Part shown: piece after piece, positions 1-10,011 of the stretch
Layout: the number at the start of each line of letters is the position of its first letter
Numbering within the stretch: position 1 is the stretch's first letter
Assembly: GCA_003508835.1 (NCBI GenBank)
Contig: PUFA01000034.1
Coordinates: 4,986,501-5,050,500 of the forward strand
Reading direction: 5' to 3'
DNA: 64,000 bases
Source of the DNA: Eonycteris spelaea
Taxonomy: Eukaryota > Chordata > Mammalia > Chiroptera > Pteropodidae
The notes under the pieces: model-generated
Database searches by the model: none
The model's input: only the letters and a program-made list of their open reading frames with translations
Told to the model about the DNA's origin: nothing
Made by a program: the position numbers and the translations under genes

Positions 1-905
1 AAAAGAAATCTTAAGAAAAAAGCAAAAATATTTTAAACAGATGGTACAAAAACACAACAATATAAAATTTGTTGGATACAATTAGATTAGATCTTAGAAA
101 GAAGTCTATAGCTTTGAGTACATATATTAGAAAAGAATGTATAAATCCAAAATCAATTATCTGAGCTTCTACTTCATGGATCTAGAAAAAATAGCAAATT
201 AAATCCAAATAAATAGAAAGGAGAGACTAATAATAAGAATAAAAAGCAATTAAATAAAAATAAAGATAAACTTTAGAGAAAATTAAAAACAACTACAAAA
301 ACAAAAGCAGATTATCTGAAAAGATGAATAATATTGATAAATCTCTAACAAGAGTCAGGGGGTGAGGAGAGACAGAGAGAGATTGAAAGGATACATAATT
401 ATTATCTGGGATGAAAATAGGAGCTCATTACAGATTTTACAGATATTAAAAAGATAATAAAGAGCTATTATGAACAACTTTATTCCAATAAACTCCACAT
501 TTAGATGAAATGAAAAATTCTTTAGAGACCATCTTTTAAAACTAACACAAAAAGATATAGAAATTTCGAATAGTCTTACATGTTGTAAAGATATTGCATT
601 TGCAAAGAACAAAAATCTCGTCAAAGAAAATTCCAGGTCCAGGTGACTTGTTAGTGAAATCTCTACCCAACATAGGAAAAAAATAATGACAAAATATCAA
701 CAGTAAACATTTTTAGAGATAGAAAAAAGTGGAAATACTTTCTAATTATAAGGATACCATATCATCTGTGTACACTCTTACAAGAAAAGAACTTCACATC
801 TTATAATCATAGAAGCAAAAATCTCTTTAAAATATTATTTAATTGAATCTAGAAACATATAAGACAGGTAATATGACCAAATGATATTTATTCCATCAAT
901 GAAAG
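1..905 (+). mobile_element. Old LINE-1 ORF2 body, left arm of a split element
   Basis: The sequence follows LINE-1 ORF2 in order: an asparagine/lysine-rich stretch, the segment around 420-500 corresponding to the 'ILTDIKRIIKEYYEQLY' part of ORF2, then the finger/palm region of the reverse transcriptase (about 600-660, matching the codons before the 'PGPDG' motif), and finally the segment that precedes 'GFIPGMQG' (about 870-905). It carries many stops and frameshifts in every frame, so it cannot encode reverse transcriptase. The collinear continuation of this element appears about 2.3 kb downstream at 3222. It is more diverged than the LINE-1 that separates the two arms, which fits an older insertion split by a younger one. 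Confidence 0.75.
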
Positions 906-1367
906 GTTTCTTCATTGTTTTGTTTATTTGCAAGGAACTTCTATTAATATTCCAAAATCAGTTGGTTTAAATCACAACACACACATACACACATACATTC
1001 CGTCTAAGAGGAGGAATAAGACAAGAGGGCTTGCTCTCACCATTGCACTCATGTTAACACTACTTTAAGATTGTATGCATCCCACTCTATACAGCCTCAT
1101 TACTTATGTTGTATAACTACTTTACCGAAATTGAGTCTATCATTACACAGATATTAGAAGTCCTAGTTAGAGCAATTAAGCAAGAGAAAGAAATAAAGAG
1201 CATCCAAATTGTAAAGGATGACCTGATTTTCTATATAGAAAACCCTAAAGATTCCACCAAAAAATGATTAAAAACAATAAACAAAATATAAAGTTGCAGG
1301 ATACAAAATCAATGTACAAAAATCCATTGCATTCCTTTATACTAACAATGCAATTTCAGAAAAAGAA

Positions 1368-1778
1368 ATGAAGACAATTCCTTTTGCAATTGCAACAAAA
1401 AGAATGAAATACCTAGGAATAAACTTAACAAAGCTTGTGAAGGACCTATACACTGAATACCATAAGACATTGTTAAAAGAAATTGAAGAAGACACAAAGA
1501 AGTGGAAAGATATTCTGTGTTTATGGATTGGAAGAATCAACAGAGTTAAAATGACCATAGTACCCAAAGCTATATATAGATTTAATGCATTCCCCATCAA
1601 ATCTCAATGGAAATTTTTAAAGAAAAAGAACAAAAAAATCAGATTTGTGTGGAATCACAAAGGACCCCTACTAGTCGAAGCAATCCTGAGAGAAAAGAAC
1701 AAAGCAAGAAGTATCACGTTGCCTGCCTTCAAATTATACTACAAAGTGAAAATAATCAAAACATCATTGCATTGGCAG

Positions 1779-1835
<57 letters not shown>

Positions 1836-1850
1836 GTGGAACAGAATTGA
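1368..1850 (+). pseudogene. LINE-1 ORF2 fragment, open for 160 codons
   Basis: This is the longest open stretch of the younger LINE-1. It matches the part of ORF2p that follows the reverse-transcriptase palm, with the diagnostic series [29 protein letters not shown] and LPAFKLYY at about residues 53-127. The catalytic residues lie upstream and are not included. The last third is not original: a (CA)n expansion writes a His-Thr run at residues 139-154 and the frame closes soon after. The first ATG is an internal ORF2 methionine, not a real start. It is not a host gene and would give no functional protein. Confidence 0.85.
1780..1831. repeat. (CA)n microsatellite inside LINE-1 ORF2
   Basis: About 26 uninterrupted CA units replace the short ACAGACACATA-like segment normally found at this point of LINE-1 ORF2. 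The flanking ORF2 sequence resumes at once with GGAACAGAATTGAG. The tract was therefore probably seeded by the element's own short CA run. Confidence 0.95.
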
Positions 1851-3221
1851 GAGACCAGAAATAAACCCACATATATATGGGCAAATAATTTTTGACAAAG
1901 GAGCCAAAAATCATATAATGGAGAAAAGAAACCCTCTTCAATAAATGGTGCTGCAAAGATTGGAAAGCCACATGCAAAAGAATGAAACCTAGATTACTAT
2001 CTATCACTATACACAAAAATTAACTCAAAAATGGATCAAAGACCTAAACATAAGACATGAAACAATAAATTGCATAGAAGAAAACATAGGAACTAAACTC
2101 ATGGACCTTGGATTTTATGAATTTGACCTCAAAGGCAAGGAAGTAAAAGCAAAAGTAAATGAATGGGACTATATCAAACAGAAAAGCTTCTGCACAGAAG
2201 AAGAAACCATCAACAAAACAAAGAGGCAACAAACTGAATGGGAGAAGACATTTATAAATAACACCTCCAATAAAGGGCTTATCCAAAATATGTAAAGAAC
2301 TCATACAACTCAACAGCAAAAAAACACGCAATCCAATTAAAAAATGGACAGAGGACCTGAACAGACACTTCTGCCAAGAGGACATATGACTGGTCAACAG
2401 ACATATGAAAAGATGTTCAATATCACTAGCTATTAGGTAAATGTAAATCAAAACCACAGTGAGATACCACTTTACACCTGTTAGAATGGCTACCATCAAC
2501 AGGACAAGTAATAACAAGTGCTGGAGAGGCTGTGGGGAAGTAAGAACCCTCTTACATTGCTAGTGGGAATGTAAATTGGTACAGTCACTATGAAAAACAG
2601 TACAGAGTTTCCTCAAAAAATTAAGAATAGAATTACCATATAACCCAGCATCCTTCTTCTGGGAATCTACCTCCCCCAATTGAAAACATGTACCCATAAA
2701 GATATATACACCCCAATGTTCATTGCAGTTATTCATGGTGGCCGAGATATGAACACAACCAAAGTGTCCTTCAATAGATGATTGGATAAAGAAGATGTGG
2801 TACATATATACAATGGAATATGTATTCTCAACCATAAGAAAAGATGAAATATTACCATTTGTGACAACAGGATGGATCTTGAGATTATCATGCTAAGCGA
2901 AATAAGTCAGACAGAAATCTCTGAGAACCATATGATTTCACTTACATGTGGAATATAAAACTGAAAGCAACAAACAAACAAAAACTCATAGACACAGACA
3001 AGAGTTTAGTGGATGCCAGGGGGAAAGGGGAAAAGGGGTCAAATATATGAAGATGGAAGGAAATTTAACTTTGGGTGGTGAATACACAATATACAGATGA
3101 TGTATTATTGAAGTGTACACTTGAAACCTATGTAATTTTATTAACCAATGTCACTCCAATAAATTTTAATAAAAATGTAATAAAAAATAAATGATAAAAA
3201 ATGTTTAGTATAATAGAAACA

Positions 3222-3985
3222 AAAGAACTGTTTGACAAATGTCAACACCCATTTATGATGCAAACCTCTCAATAAAGTGTAAATAAATGGGAACTTTCTC
3301 AGAAACAGCATATTTACACACAACCTACAGCTAGCTTCACACTTGATGAGAAAATATTGAACACATTTTCTCTTAGATTAACAAGTCAAGGGCGTCTACT
3401 CTTACCAGTTATATTAAATTTGGGCTGGAGTTCCTAGTGAGTTCAATAAAGAAAGTAAAAGAAATAATAGGCATAGAAATTTAAAAGGATGAAGTAAAAT
3501 TATATTCATTTGTAGACCACATAGTTGTACATGTAAAATATCCAAAGTAATCTTCTAAAAAATACTATAATAAGTGAATTTCATAAAATCCTAGGCTAAA
3601 AGTCAATAGAAAACTTGTATTTCTATAGAGTAGCAATAAGCCACTGGAAAAAGAAAGTTTAAAAACCAAACCAGTTACTATAATATCAAAAAACATCTAA
3701 TCCTAGAAAAAAATATAGCGAGAGTTGTATTAACAATGACAACTACAAAATATAACTGAGAAAAATTAAATAAGGACTTAAAGAAATGGTTTGGAAGAAT
3801 CAGTATTGTTTGTGTTCATTTGATTCAACATAATTCTAATGAAAAAAAATCCCAACATTCTCTGTATAATTTGATATATTGATTTAACAACTTATTTAGA
3901 ATTCCCAACAATCTAGATAGACAAGACAATCTTAACAACAAAAACAAAGATTCCCTATGTCTGATTTACTCTGTTCCATTTACAA
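3222..3985 (+). mobile_element. Old LINE-1 ORF2 body, right arm of the split element
   Basis: ORF2 resumes at the codons for 'FDKxxHPFMxKTL' and continues through 'GTPTAKIILNGE'-type sequence, 'RQGCPLSPLLFNIVLEVL' (about 3385-3430) and the catalytic loop. At 3509-3520 the active-site FADD has become codons for FVDH, so the second catalytic aspartate is lost. Downstream segments match the post-RT region up to about 3985. The join with the left arm ending near 905 is collinear in the ORF2 consensus. Confidence 0.75.
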
Positions 3986-4967
3986 ATTGAAAAAAAACAA
4001 AAACAAAAAACAAGAAACCAGAATGATTGCTTAGAGAGGGGACTTTCTATAAAGGAAAGAGAAGGAACATTGTGGGAAGAACCATATATCTTTTCAAACT
4101 TGCCCAACTAAAATTAATCATTTCTTCCTGTTTTGCACTAGTTCAACTTAAAATGAAGAAAGGAAATGACAAAGAACAACCACAAAGTATTAATCAATAG
4201 ACCAGTTTTGAGTAGAATTTTATTTTCTTTGAAATGTATTCTGAGATTACTTTTCTCTCTGCACAGACGTGGTCTTTTTAAATCTTCTTTTACTTCAATA
4301 GGAGAGAGAAGAGTAGTTTTTCTAACTTTCTGAACCACTTCCTCATCTGACAGTTTCTAAAGCAAAGTAGACTTTCGTGACTTTTCCTGATGAAAGCTCA
4401 ATGTAAGATGAGTTCCACTTACAGCAGACTGCTACTAGCAACCAATCTGAGCCTAATGCAGTATTTGGAATGGTTATTATTCAATGAGCCCTCACAGGGT
4501 AAACTAACTGACTACATGCTCATGGCAAATCACAGGTTGGACTATTAGACTTAAATCAAGAGTAAGGGCAGGGAAGTAGAATTATTGAAGAAAAATTATA
4601 TTTGAAATTAACAGCTAACCCAAACTTCTGGAGTGTGCTGAAGAGTTTAGCAGAGTTAAAATTATATATAGTCCTGCAGCTGTGGAAAACTTGCCTGGTA
4701 ACTTTTCATTATTTAATGCTTCGCAATGGTGGAGGTCAGATGTTGTATATCACCACCAGCATTTTTATGCCTGGCTGTGCCTATCTGTAGTAATATCCTT
4801 AAATCATGGTGATCCTGTTCTTTGTTTTCCATCATGAACCTTGTATATGAGAGCATATTCCTTTATTTCCACTCATATCTTCCTTTTGACCATTTTTATC
4901 ACAGATTAGACTACGTAACTGTCTCCAAGTCATTGTTTTGCATTCCATATATATATTTTTCTACTTG
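3986..4967. other. No recognisable feature
   Basis: AT-rich sequence without a repeat family or exon that I recognise. The short open frames on both strands have no family signature. Confidence 0.5.
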
Positions 4968-5125
4968 TGAGAACTTGCAAATGGACAATCAATTAGCTGG
5001 GATCACAGGATCCAGCAGTGGGATCCAGAAACATCTCAAAGGCCAGCTCTGACCACTAAACTCCCAGGGCTCACCTTTCCAGAGAGAGAACTAGACCAGC
5101 TGCTGCACAGTACCCACCAAAAAGG
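4968..5125 (+). repeat. Copy A of a ~150-bp dispersed unit
   Basis: This segment aligns along its whole length with 5948-6110, at roughly 80 % identity by eye. Shared blocks include TTGCAAATGGACAATC, ATCCAGCAGTGGG, CCAGCTCTGACCA and AGCTGCTGCACAG. It lacks the upstream part present in copy B. See copy B for the possible family. Confidence 0.8.
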
Positions 5126-5879
5126 GTTTAGAGACTATTGGCCAGGAATATTTACTTGAGTCATAGGTAAGCAGATCTTTTGTCTCTTCCCTGTTGCTCT
5201 AATTTTTTAAGCTATCCAAGCTTATGCTTTAAATTAAGGATTAAGTCTAAACATCATGATCAGCTCTATGCTTTATTTTTTTTCATGTAGAACTAATATT
5301 GCTGATATGAATTTAAGTGAGCAAATTAAAGGAAATAACTAAAAGAAAAGCCTCAAACACTCCTTATCTTGACTTCTGAATAACAAAATCCTTTGACAAA
5401 TGGCATCTAATAAATTCATATCCAGATTATGTGCTCTGTGAATTCCAAAAAAGTGTAATCCATTATAATAGAGGCCAAATGAGTGTTGGAGATGGTATGT
5501 GCTGTAGTGTGATTTTAATTTTGCATTTAAAATACTTTCCAATTTATGTTCCCTAGTGGTATACTGTTTTCTCTCTCTGCACCCTGTTTATAATCAAGCC
5601 TGTAGAAATACTCTTTTAGACACAAGGCAAAGGGGAAAGCTCACCTCCACTCTTGGGAATCTTGTAAGAGGAGAAGCAGGTAAGATAGAAAAGTCAGATA
5701 ATAAAAATAATAAAGTAATGCCCTTAGGAGATGCTCCCACATGGCCATGAACATTAATTCAATGGCGGGTTGGTGGCAAGAGGTAGTTGACTATGAGTCT
5801 GAGACAGGGCTGTTGATTTCTGCGTGTCCTATGCAGAGAAATCATGGAATTCAGAATTTACTTACTGTTCAATCAGAAG
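5126..5879. other. No recognisable feature
   Basis: Spacer between the two copies of the 150-bp unit. I see no repeat family and no coding signature in it. Confidence 0.45.
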
Positions 5880-6250
5880 ATGCTGAGAGCTAGAGATAGA
5901 TGGCAGACTAAGAAGAGTCTGAGTTCAAGACAAAGAAGGTTCCACTTGTGGAATTTGCAAATGGACAATCGATTATCCGGGACCACAGAATCCAGCAGTG
6001 GGTTCCAAAAAAATCTCAAAGACCAGCTCTGACCAGTTAACTCCCAGCACTCACCATTACAGAGAGCAAACTAGACTAGCTGCTGCACAGCATCCACCAG
6101 AAAGGTCCAGAGAAAGCCAACGGAAGCAAGATTTGTGTCTACTCTCTACCTCTCCCCACTCCTGCTACATGTAACCTTAGCCGGAACTCCCACACACCAC
6201 CAGACATCACCTGAAGAGGACAGGGAGAGGAGGTACAACCAAAAGAGACC
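5880..6250 (+). repeat. Copy B of the dispersed unit, with a LINE-1 5'UTR-like start
   Basis: The shared unit occupies 5948-6110. It is preceded by AGATGGCAGACTAAGAAG, the kind of 'AGATGGCGGA' opening found at the 5' end of LINE-1 and HAL1 elements, and is followed by CT-rich sequence up to an AGAGGACAGGGAGAGG block. This suggests that both copies derive from a LINE-1 5'UTR. The family name is inference; the pairwise duplication is directly visible. Confidence 0.55.
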
Positions 6251-6558
6251 GTGTGAGACTGAAAACAAAAGATAGAGAGATGGATTATACTAGAAGACAT
6301 TAATATTGTATACACTGGCAAGTCTAACTTTTTATTGTTTAGTGGAGCGGGGACTTGTGAAAAAGATCAGGATGGTTATATGAAATAAACAAAGCTACAT
6401 TTTCTTTGGACAGCTAAATGTAGCATGAGTGAATTTATGACCTGCTTACATAGAAAAGAAAGTAAGAAACATCCCCAGACTGGAAAGCAATTGTCCATAT
6501 TATTATAACACCGTGAGTATTTGGCTTGTAGGTCAGTAGGATTTTTCCTAAATTTTCT
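6251..6558. other. No recognisable feature
   Basis: No repeat family or coding signal seen. Confidence 0.4.
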
Positions 6559-6765
6559 TCCAGTGAGAGGCAGTGCAGTGTGTGGTGGCTGACAGCGTGG
6601 GTACTGGAGTCAGCTTCTTCATCTGTAAAATGAGGCTACAACAGAACCAACTGCATAGGTTTTTTTATGTGTGTGGAAAACTAGAGGAGTTAATGCACTT
6701 AAACATAAAATGCAGTACCTCATAATAAGCACTCAATGAGTAGTAACTATCATCATTTAGAAGTC
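6559..6765 (+). mobile_element. MIR SINE, with internal deletion
   Basis: The order matches MIR: a CAGTGnnGTGGnTnACAGCGTGGG start, 'ggAGTCAG', then a jump to 'TTCATCTGTAAAATGAGG', a GGAGTTAATGCA block and the 3' core ending in AAGCACTCAATGAGTAGTAACTAT. The tRNA-derived middle part is missing. Confidence 0.75.
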
Positions 6766-6914
6766 TAAACAAAATAAATGCTCTAAGTGTTAAGAAGAGC
6801 GTGAGTCCCCCACAGTGTGAGAAATGGTCCAGGAAGATGTGCTCAGGAAGTAGAACTTAAGTTGCATTTTAAAGAGGGAAGGATTGATCATGGGGCAGAG
6901 TTAGCAGGAAGGGA

Positions 6915-7010
6915 GTTTCTTCCACACCCTCCTCCCCGCCACCGCCCTGCGTCGAGAGCTGAGACGTGTGGGCTGGAGTGAATAAATGGTCTTTAAGAAA
7001 AAAAAAAAAA
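6915..7010 (+). pseudogene. Possible 3' end of a retrocopied mRNA
   Basis: A GC-rich stretch (CCCGCCACCGCCCTGCGTCG) leads into AATAAA at 6981-6986 and, 12 nt later, a 13-A tract (6998-7010). This is the layout of a reverse-transcribed mRNA 3' end inserted into AT-rich DNA. I could not identify the parent transcript, and I found no clear target-site duplication. It could instead be the end of an unrecognised SINE. Confidence 0.35.
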
Positions 7011-7424
7011 TGAGTGCCATAGGTGTCTAGGTTTTCAACTGCTTAGGTATACACACTAGTTTCTGGAAGAACAGCCTTCATTCCATCTTTCCCCTCCATT
7101 TGTCCCTAGAGGCTCAGAAAACACAGTTCCAGAGATATTTTACTAGATCAACAGAGGCTTCAGGAAACTACACCTCTGAAATGGTAAGAGTCAACCTGAA
7201 TTTTTCCTAGACTGTCCTAGGCCTTGGGGTAACCACAGAAGTTTGTGGTTCTCATCATACCCCACAACCTGGAATCCTATCTGTGGACATAAATCAGTAG
7301 GGCATGTTCACAGGCCACCACAGATGATCTTCTGTGACAATTTAAGGCATGCATAAAAAGATTAGGAACAAAAATGGAATAAATACATTAAAAATCAGGT
7401 TAGGAAGAAAGGGATCTCTGTTGT
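7011..7424. other. No recognisable feature
   Basis: No assigned repeat and no coding evidence. Confidence 0.4.
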
Positions 7425-7512
7425 CTTCTATTTCTTCCTCATCTTTAGTCCTTCAAATTATATGCTGGCACATCATAATGAATGTTTGTTAAATGAGTGA
7501 ATAAAGTAGTGG
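7425..7512 (+). mobile_element. L2 3' end fragment
   Basis: GCTGGCACATCATAATGAATG followed by TTTGTTAAATGAGTGAATAAA is a mutated form of the L2 tail (TGGCACATAGTAGGnnCTCAATAAATGTTTGTTGAATGAATGA). Confidence 0.6.
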
Positions 7513-8111
7513 GGGAAAATGAAAACCAAGTTTAGAAAACAGAATTCTCATGAATTTAGTATATTATACGGTCCTTATATTCAGTTTGACTTGCTTTCAT
7601 GAATAAATACTATGGACAAGGCTCATAAGACACGTGGAGTTATGACCTTTAACAGTCTTGCAGTTTGCTTTGCTTTGGTCTGGGCTCTTTAAATGGAAGT
7701 CACCCCCACTTGCCATGAGCTCTCTTCCTCTGGGATGGAGCCAGCTGATCTTCCCATTAACCCTCCCATCATTCTGTTGCCTAAGTTCATCATTCTGTCT
7801 ATTCAGTCATCTTTGGGGTGATGCTGGCTCTTAATTCACGAATGTTTCATGATCTCTTTGGACCTATTTATCTCCATTTTTCACCTTATTTCCTCTGCAC
7901 TCAACTGCTGATTTTAAATGAACACCTGCATTGAACTAATGAGGAGGAAGTGGAGGAAGTCATGAAAGATAATTTTTCAGGACTTAGAGATTGATTGGAT
8001 ATGAAGTATGAGCATTAATGGCATCAGGACAGTATTTTGGAGTCTATTGACAAGAGGATCTTGGTAAAATAGGGGGGAAAATTAGAGGTAGGAAGAGATG
8101 ATGATGATAAT
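7513..8111. other. No recognisable feature
   Basis: Pyrimidine-rich 7690-7900 may be decayed L2, but I cannot anchor it. Confidence 0.35.
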
Positions 8112-8129
8112 GAGAGAGAGAGAGAGAGA
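8112..8129. repeat. (GA)n microsatellite
   Basis: Nine GA units, short and likely of low polymorphism. Confidence 0.9.
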
Positions 8130-8164
8130 AATAATAATTGAATGCAGAGAATGGATTACGTCTC

Positions 8165-8345
8165 CCCGTCTATCACATTTTAGTAAATCCTTTGACATGC
8201 ATTAACTCATTTCACAACATTTGTTTGAATTAAGCACTGTCATAACTACTTTATAAAAGAAGACACTTCAGTCCAGTGAGCTAAAATAATTGTCTAAGAT
8301 TCTGGGACTATCATATCCCGCTGCAGGTTGAGTTAGCCAATTGAC
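8165..8345 (-). mobile_element. MIR SINE
   Basis: Reverse-complement MIR order: CCTTTGACATGCATTAACTCATTT, a decayed 'ACAACCCTATGAGG' region, AAGCACTGTCATAACTACTTTATAAA, and 'AAAATAATTGTCTAAGATT', the equivalent of the MIR AAGTAACTTGCCCAAGGT block. Confidence 0.7.
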
Positions 8346-9520
8346 TCTAAGTCAGCCACTCTACTGGGCAAATAAAGGGAGTAAGGAGCTTATATCCCTG
8401 TTCTGATGTTAATTCACCAAGTCAAAGATGCCCAAGGATGCTTTGGAAAGAGGAACCTGGCTTCCTCTTAGGCTCTCTGCCTCTAAAATTTGTGATCTTA
8501 TCAGTTAACTTCTTTCCTTCAGCATGAGAATTCCAAATGCAGACTGACATGACTGTCCCCAACTCCCTTATCTCTGAGCCTTCTTCTTGTTCTAAGAGTC
8601 CAGGTTTCATTAAACATTATGTCCAATAAAAGTTCTATGCGAAAAAGCCAAAGTACGAGACAGGAGAAGGGCTCATCTCCGGGGCTGAGAGAGACTTCCC
8701 TGCAGTTCAAACACTGTCAAGATGCTAAAAAATATCAGAAATTCTTAAATAATAAGGAAACCCATGAGAGGTGAGTGACTTGTCCCAATGACACTTCCAG
8801 TCAAAAAGGAAGGACTCGGCCCCAATCAGAATCAGAATCCTGCTGTTACTGAACTCACTACCGCTGATATATGAGCCATCGAAATAAAAGCAGCTGGAAT
8901 CTATTGATATTTGGACTCTGTTTGGAATTCCTTTGTTTCTAATATATTCTACAAGTATTTTTTTGAAAGCTCTCTTAATAATGCAGGACACTGAAAATGC
9001 TTTCTGTGGGCTGTTTGTAAACGTGGGTTATACGATACACATCTGCAAGCTACATGATGAAGTATTTTGTGTTGTACGCTCCACATTTATCATCTTCTCA
9101 ATCTGATGTTTTGGAAAAAAGGACTGTGTCCTGGGGTCTCGTGTGTTTGTTGGTGGTGTTCAGCTTGTTTAAATTATCAGATGTTTTTACTAAATTATAA
9201 TTACCTTTTATTAAGGCCAAAGCACAATTTGGCTTGCAGCAAGCCTCATCTGGCTGGTGAATCACGAGGACATGATTTCGATTCAACAGATTACAAAGAA
9301 GTCATTCATTTAGAACCATCATAACTAACACTTTTGGTATTTCTTAATAACACTGATAAGTTAAAATTTGCAACAGCTTTCAAGGTGTTGACTTAACCAA
9401 ACTTTATGTAAAAGGCTTGCTCTAAACTCCAAATTATACTTGTTTGCAAAATCTCTAGATTTTTAGAGGAGAATGAACCGACTTATATCCTCAACTGAAG
9501 AATAGTTCTTTCATTGAGGA
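8346..9520. other. No recognisable feature
   Basis: Apparently single-copy sequence. Overlapping short frames near 8420-8990 lack codon periodicity or domain motifs that I recognise. Confidence 0.4.
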
Positions 9521-9528
9521 GGGATTTT

Positions 9529-9592
9529 TTGCTTGTTTGTTTGCTTGCTTTGTTGTTGTTTTGTTTTTTGTTTATTATTATTTTTTTTTAAT
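9529..9592. repeat. T-rich (TTTG)n-like low-complexity tract
   Basis: Irregular TTTG/TTGC units grading into a T run next to a reverse-strand MIR. Confidence 0.85.
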
Positions 9593-9594
9593 GA

Positions 9595-9725
9595 GGAGCA
9601 GCTTTCTGAGTACAGTATATAAATGGTGTAGTGAGAAAGAGTGACAAATTCTCCAGTTGGCCCAACTAGCTGTGTCAGTTCTGGTAGCAAACGAGACATG
9701 AATCCCAGCCTCTGAATCAAGTCTT
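9595..9725 (-). mobile_element. MIR SINE fragment
   Basis: On the minus strand it reads GACTTGATTCAGAGGCTGGG, then 'CTAGTTGGGCCAACTGGAG', the counterparts of the MIR 'GACTTGGATTCAAATCCTGGC' and 'ACTAGCTGTGTGACCTTGG' blocks, ending at the position of the TCATCTGTAAA block. Confidence 0.55.
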
Positions 9726-9941
9726 ACATAAACAGGTGTACATAGAGAAGGATTTCTATCCTTGTTACGTCATCTTTATCTCATGCATTTGTAGATATGT
9801 GTTGAAAACACATATGGTTATGTGAGGCATTGCAACAGGTACATGAGGTGAAAAGGTGTAGGTGTTGGCTTATTTTCAGGAGGTAAGATGATAATGACTC
9901 TAGTGGAAAGCAGTAATAAAAAGGGCCAAGTGGGAATGGAA

Positions 9942-10011
9942 GAAAAGCCACAGGAAAAGCCACAAGATCGTGAAAAGCCACAGGCACCGTCACGAGTCAC
10001 GAGTCATGAGT
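9942..10011 (+). repeat. Composite minisatellite: 12-bp and 7-bp units
   Basis: GAAAAGCCACA(G/A) occurs at 9942-9953, 9954-9965 and 9972-9983, with a 6-bp insertion before the third copy. After GCACCGT, a second array of CACGAGT, CACGAGT, CATGAGT occupies 9991-10011. The spacing is far too short for CRISPR. Confidence 0.9.

Larger units (their letters stand above)
960..3180 (+). mobile_element. Younger 5'-truncated LINE-1 (ORF2 3' part plus 3'UTR), nested in an older L1
   Basis: Recognisable LINE-1 ORF2 codons run from about 998 to 2870, followed by a 3'UTR. The reverse-transcriptase catalytic region lies near 1195-1240: a deletion of about 30 nt has removed the residues just before the DD pair, and codons equivalent to 'ENPKDST' follow. 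About 70 bp of unrelated sequence seems inserted near 1065-1130. The post-RT region (1400-1740), the C-terminal region (2040-2560, with the 'YIKQK' and 'NKGLIQN' equivalents) and the terminal ORF2 codons (2560-2870) follow. The 3'UTR (2940-3180) ends in an AATAAA-rich A/T tail. This 3' end type is laurasiatherian and bat-like. Its fewer disruptions and its position between two arms of an older L1 support later insertion. Confidence 0.8.

Noticed and set aside
1607..2016. His-Thr and Cys-Val repeat proteins on both strands
   Set aside because: Both are translations of the (CA)n tract in LINE-1.
2044..2517. 157-codon minus-strand frame
   Set aside because: It is antisense to LINE-1 ORF2; its hydrophobic look comes from the complement of A-rich codons.
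9942..10011. CRISPR-like direct repeats
   Set aside because: Units are 12 and 7 bp, adjacent, without spacers of 25-45 bp, and the window is mammalian.
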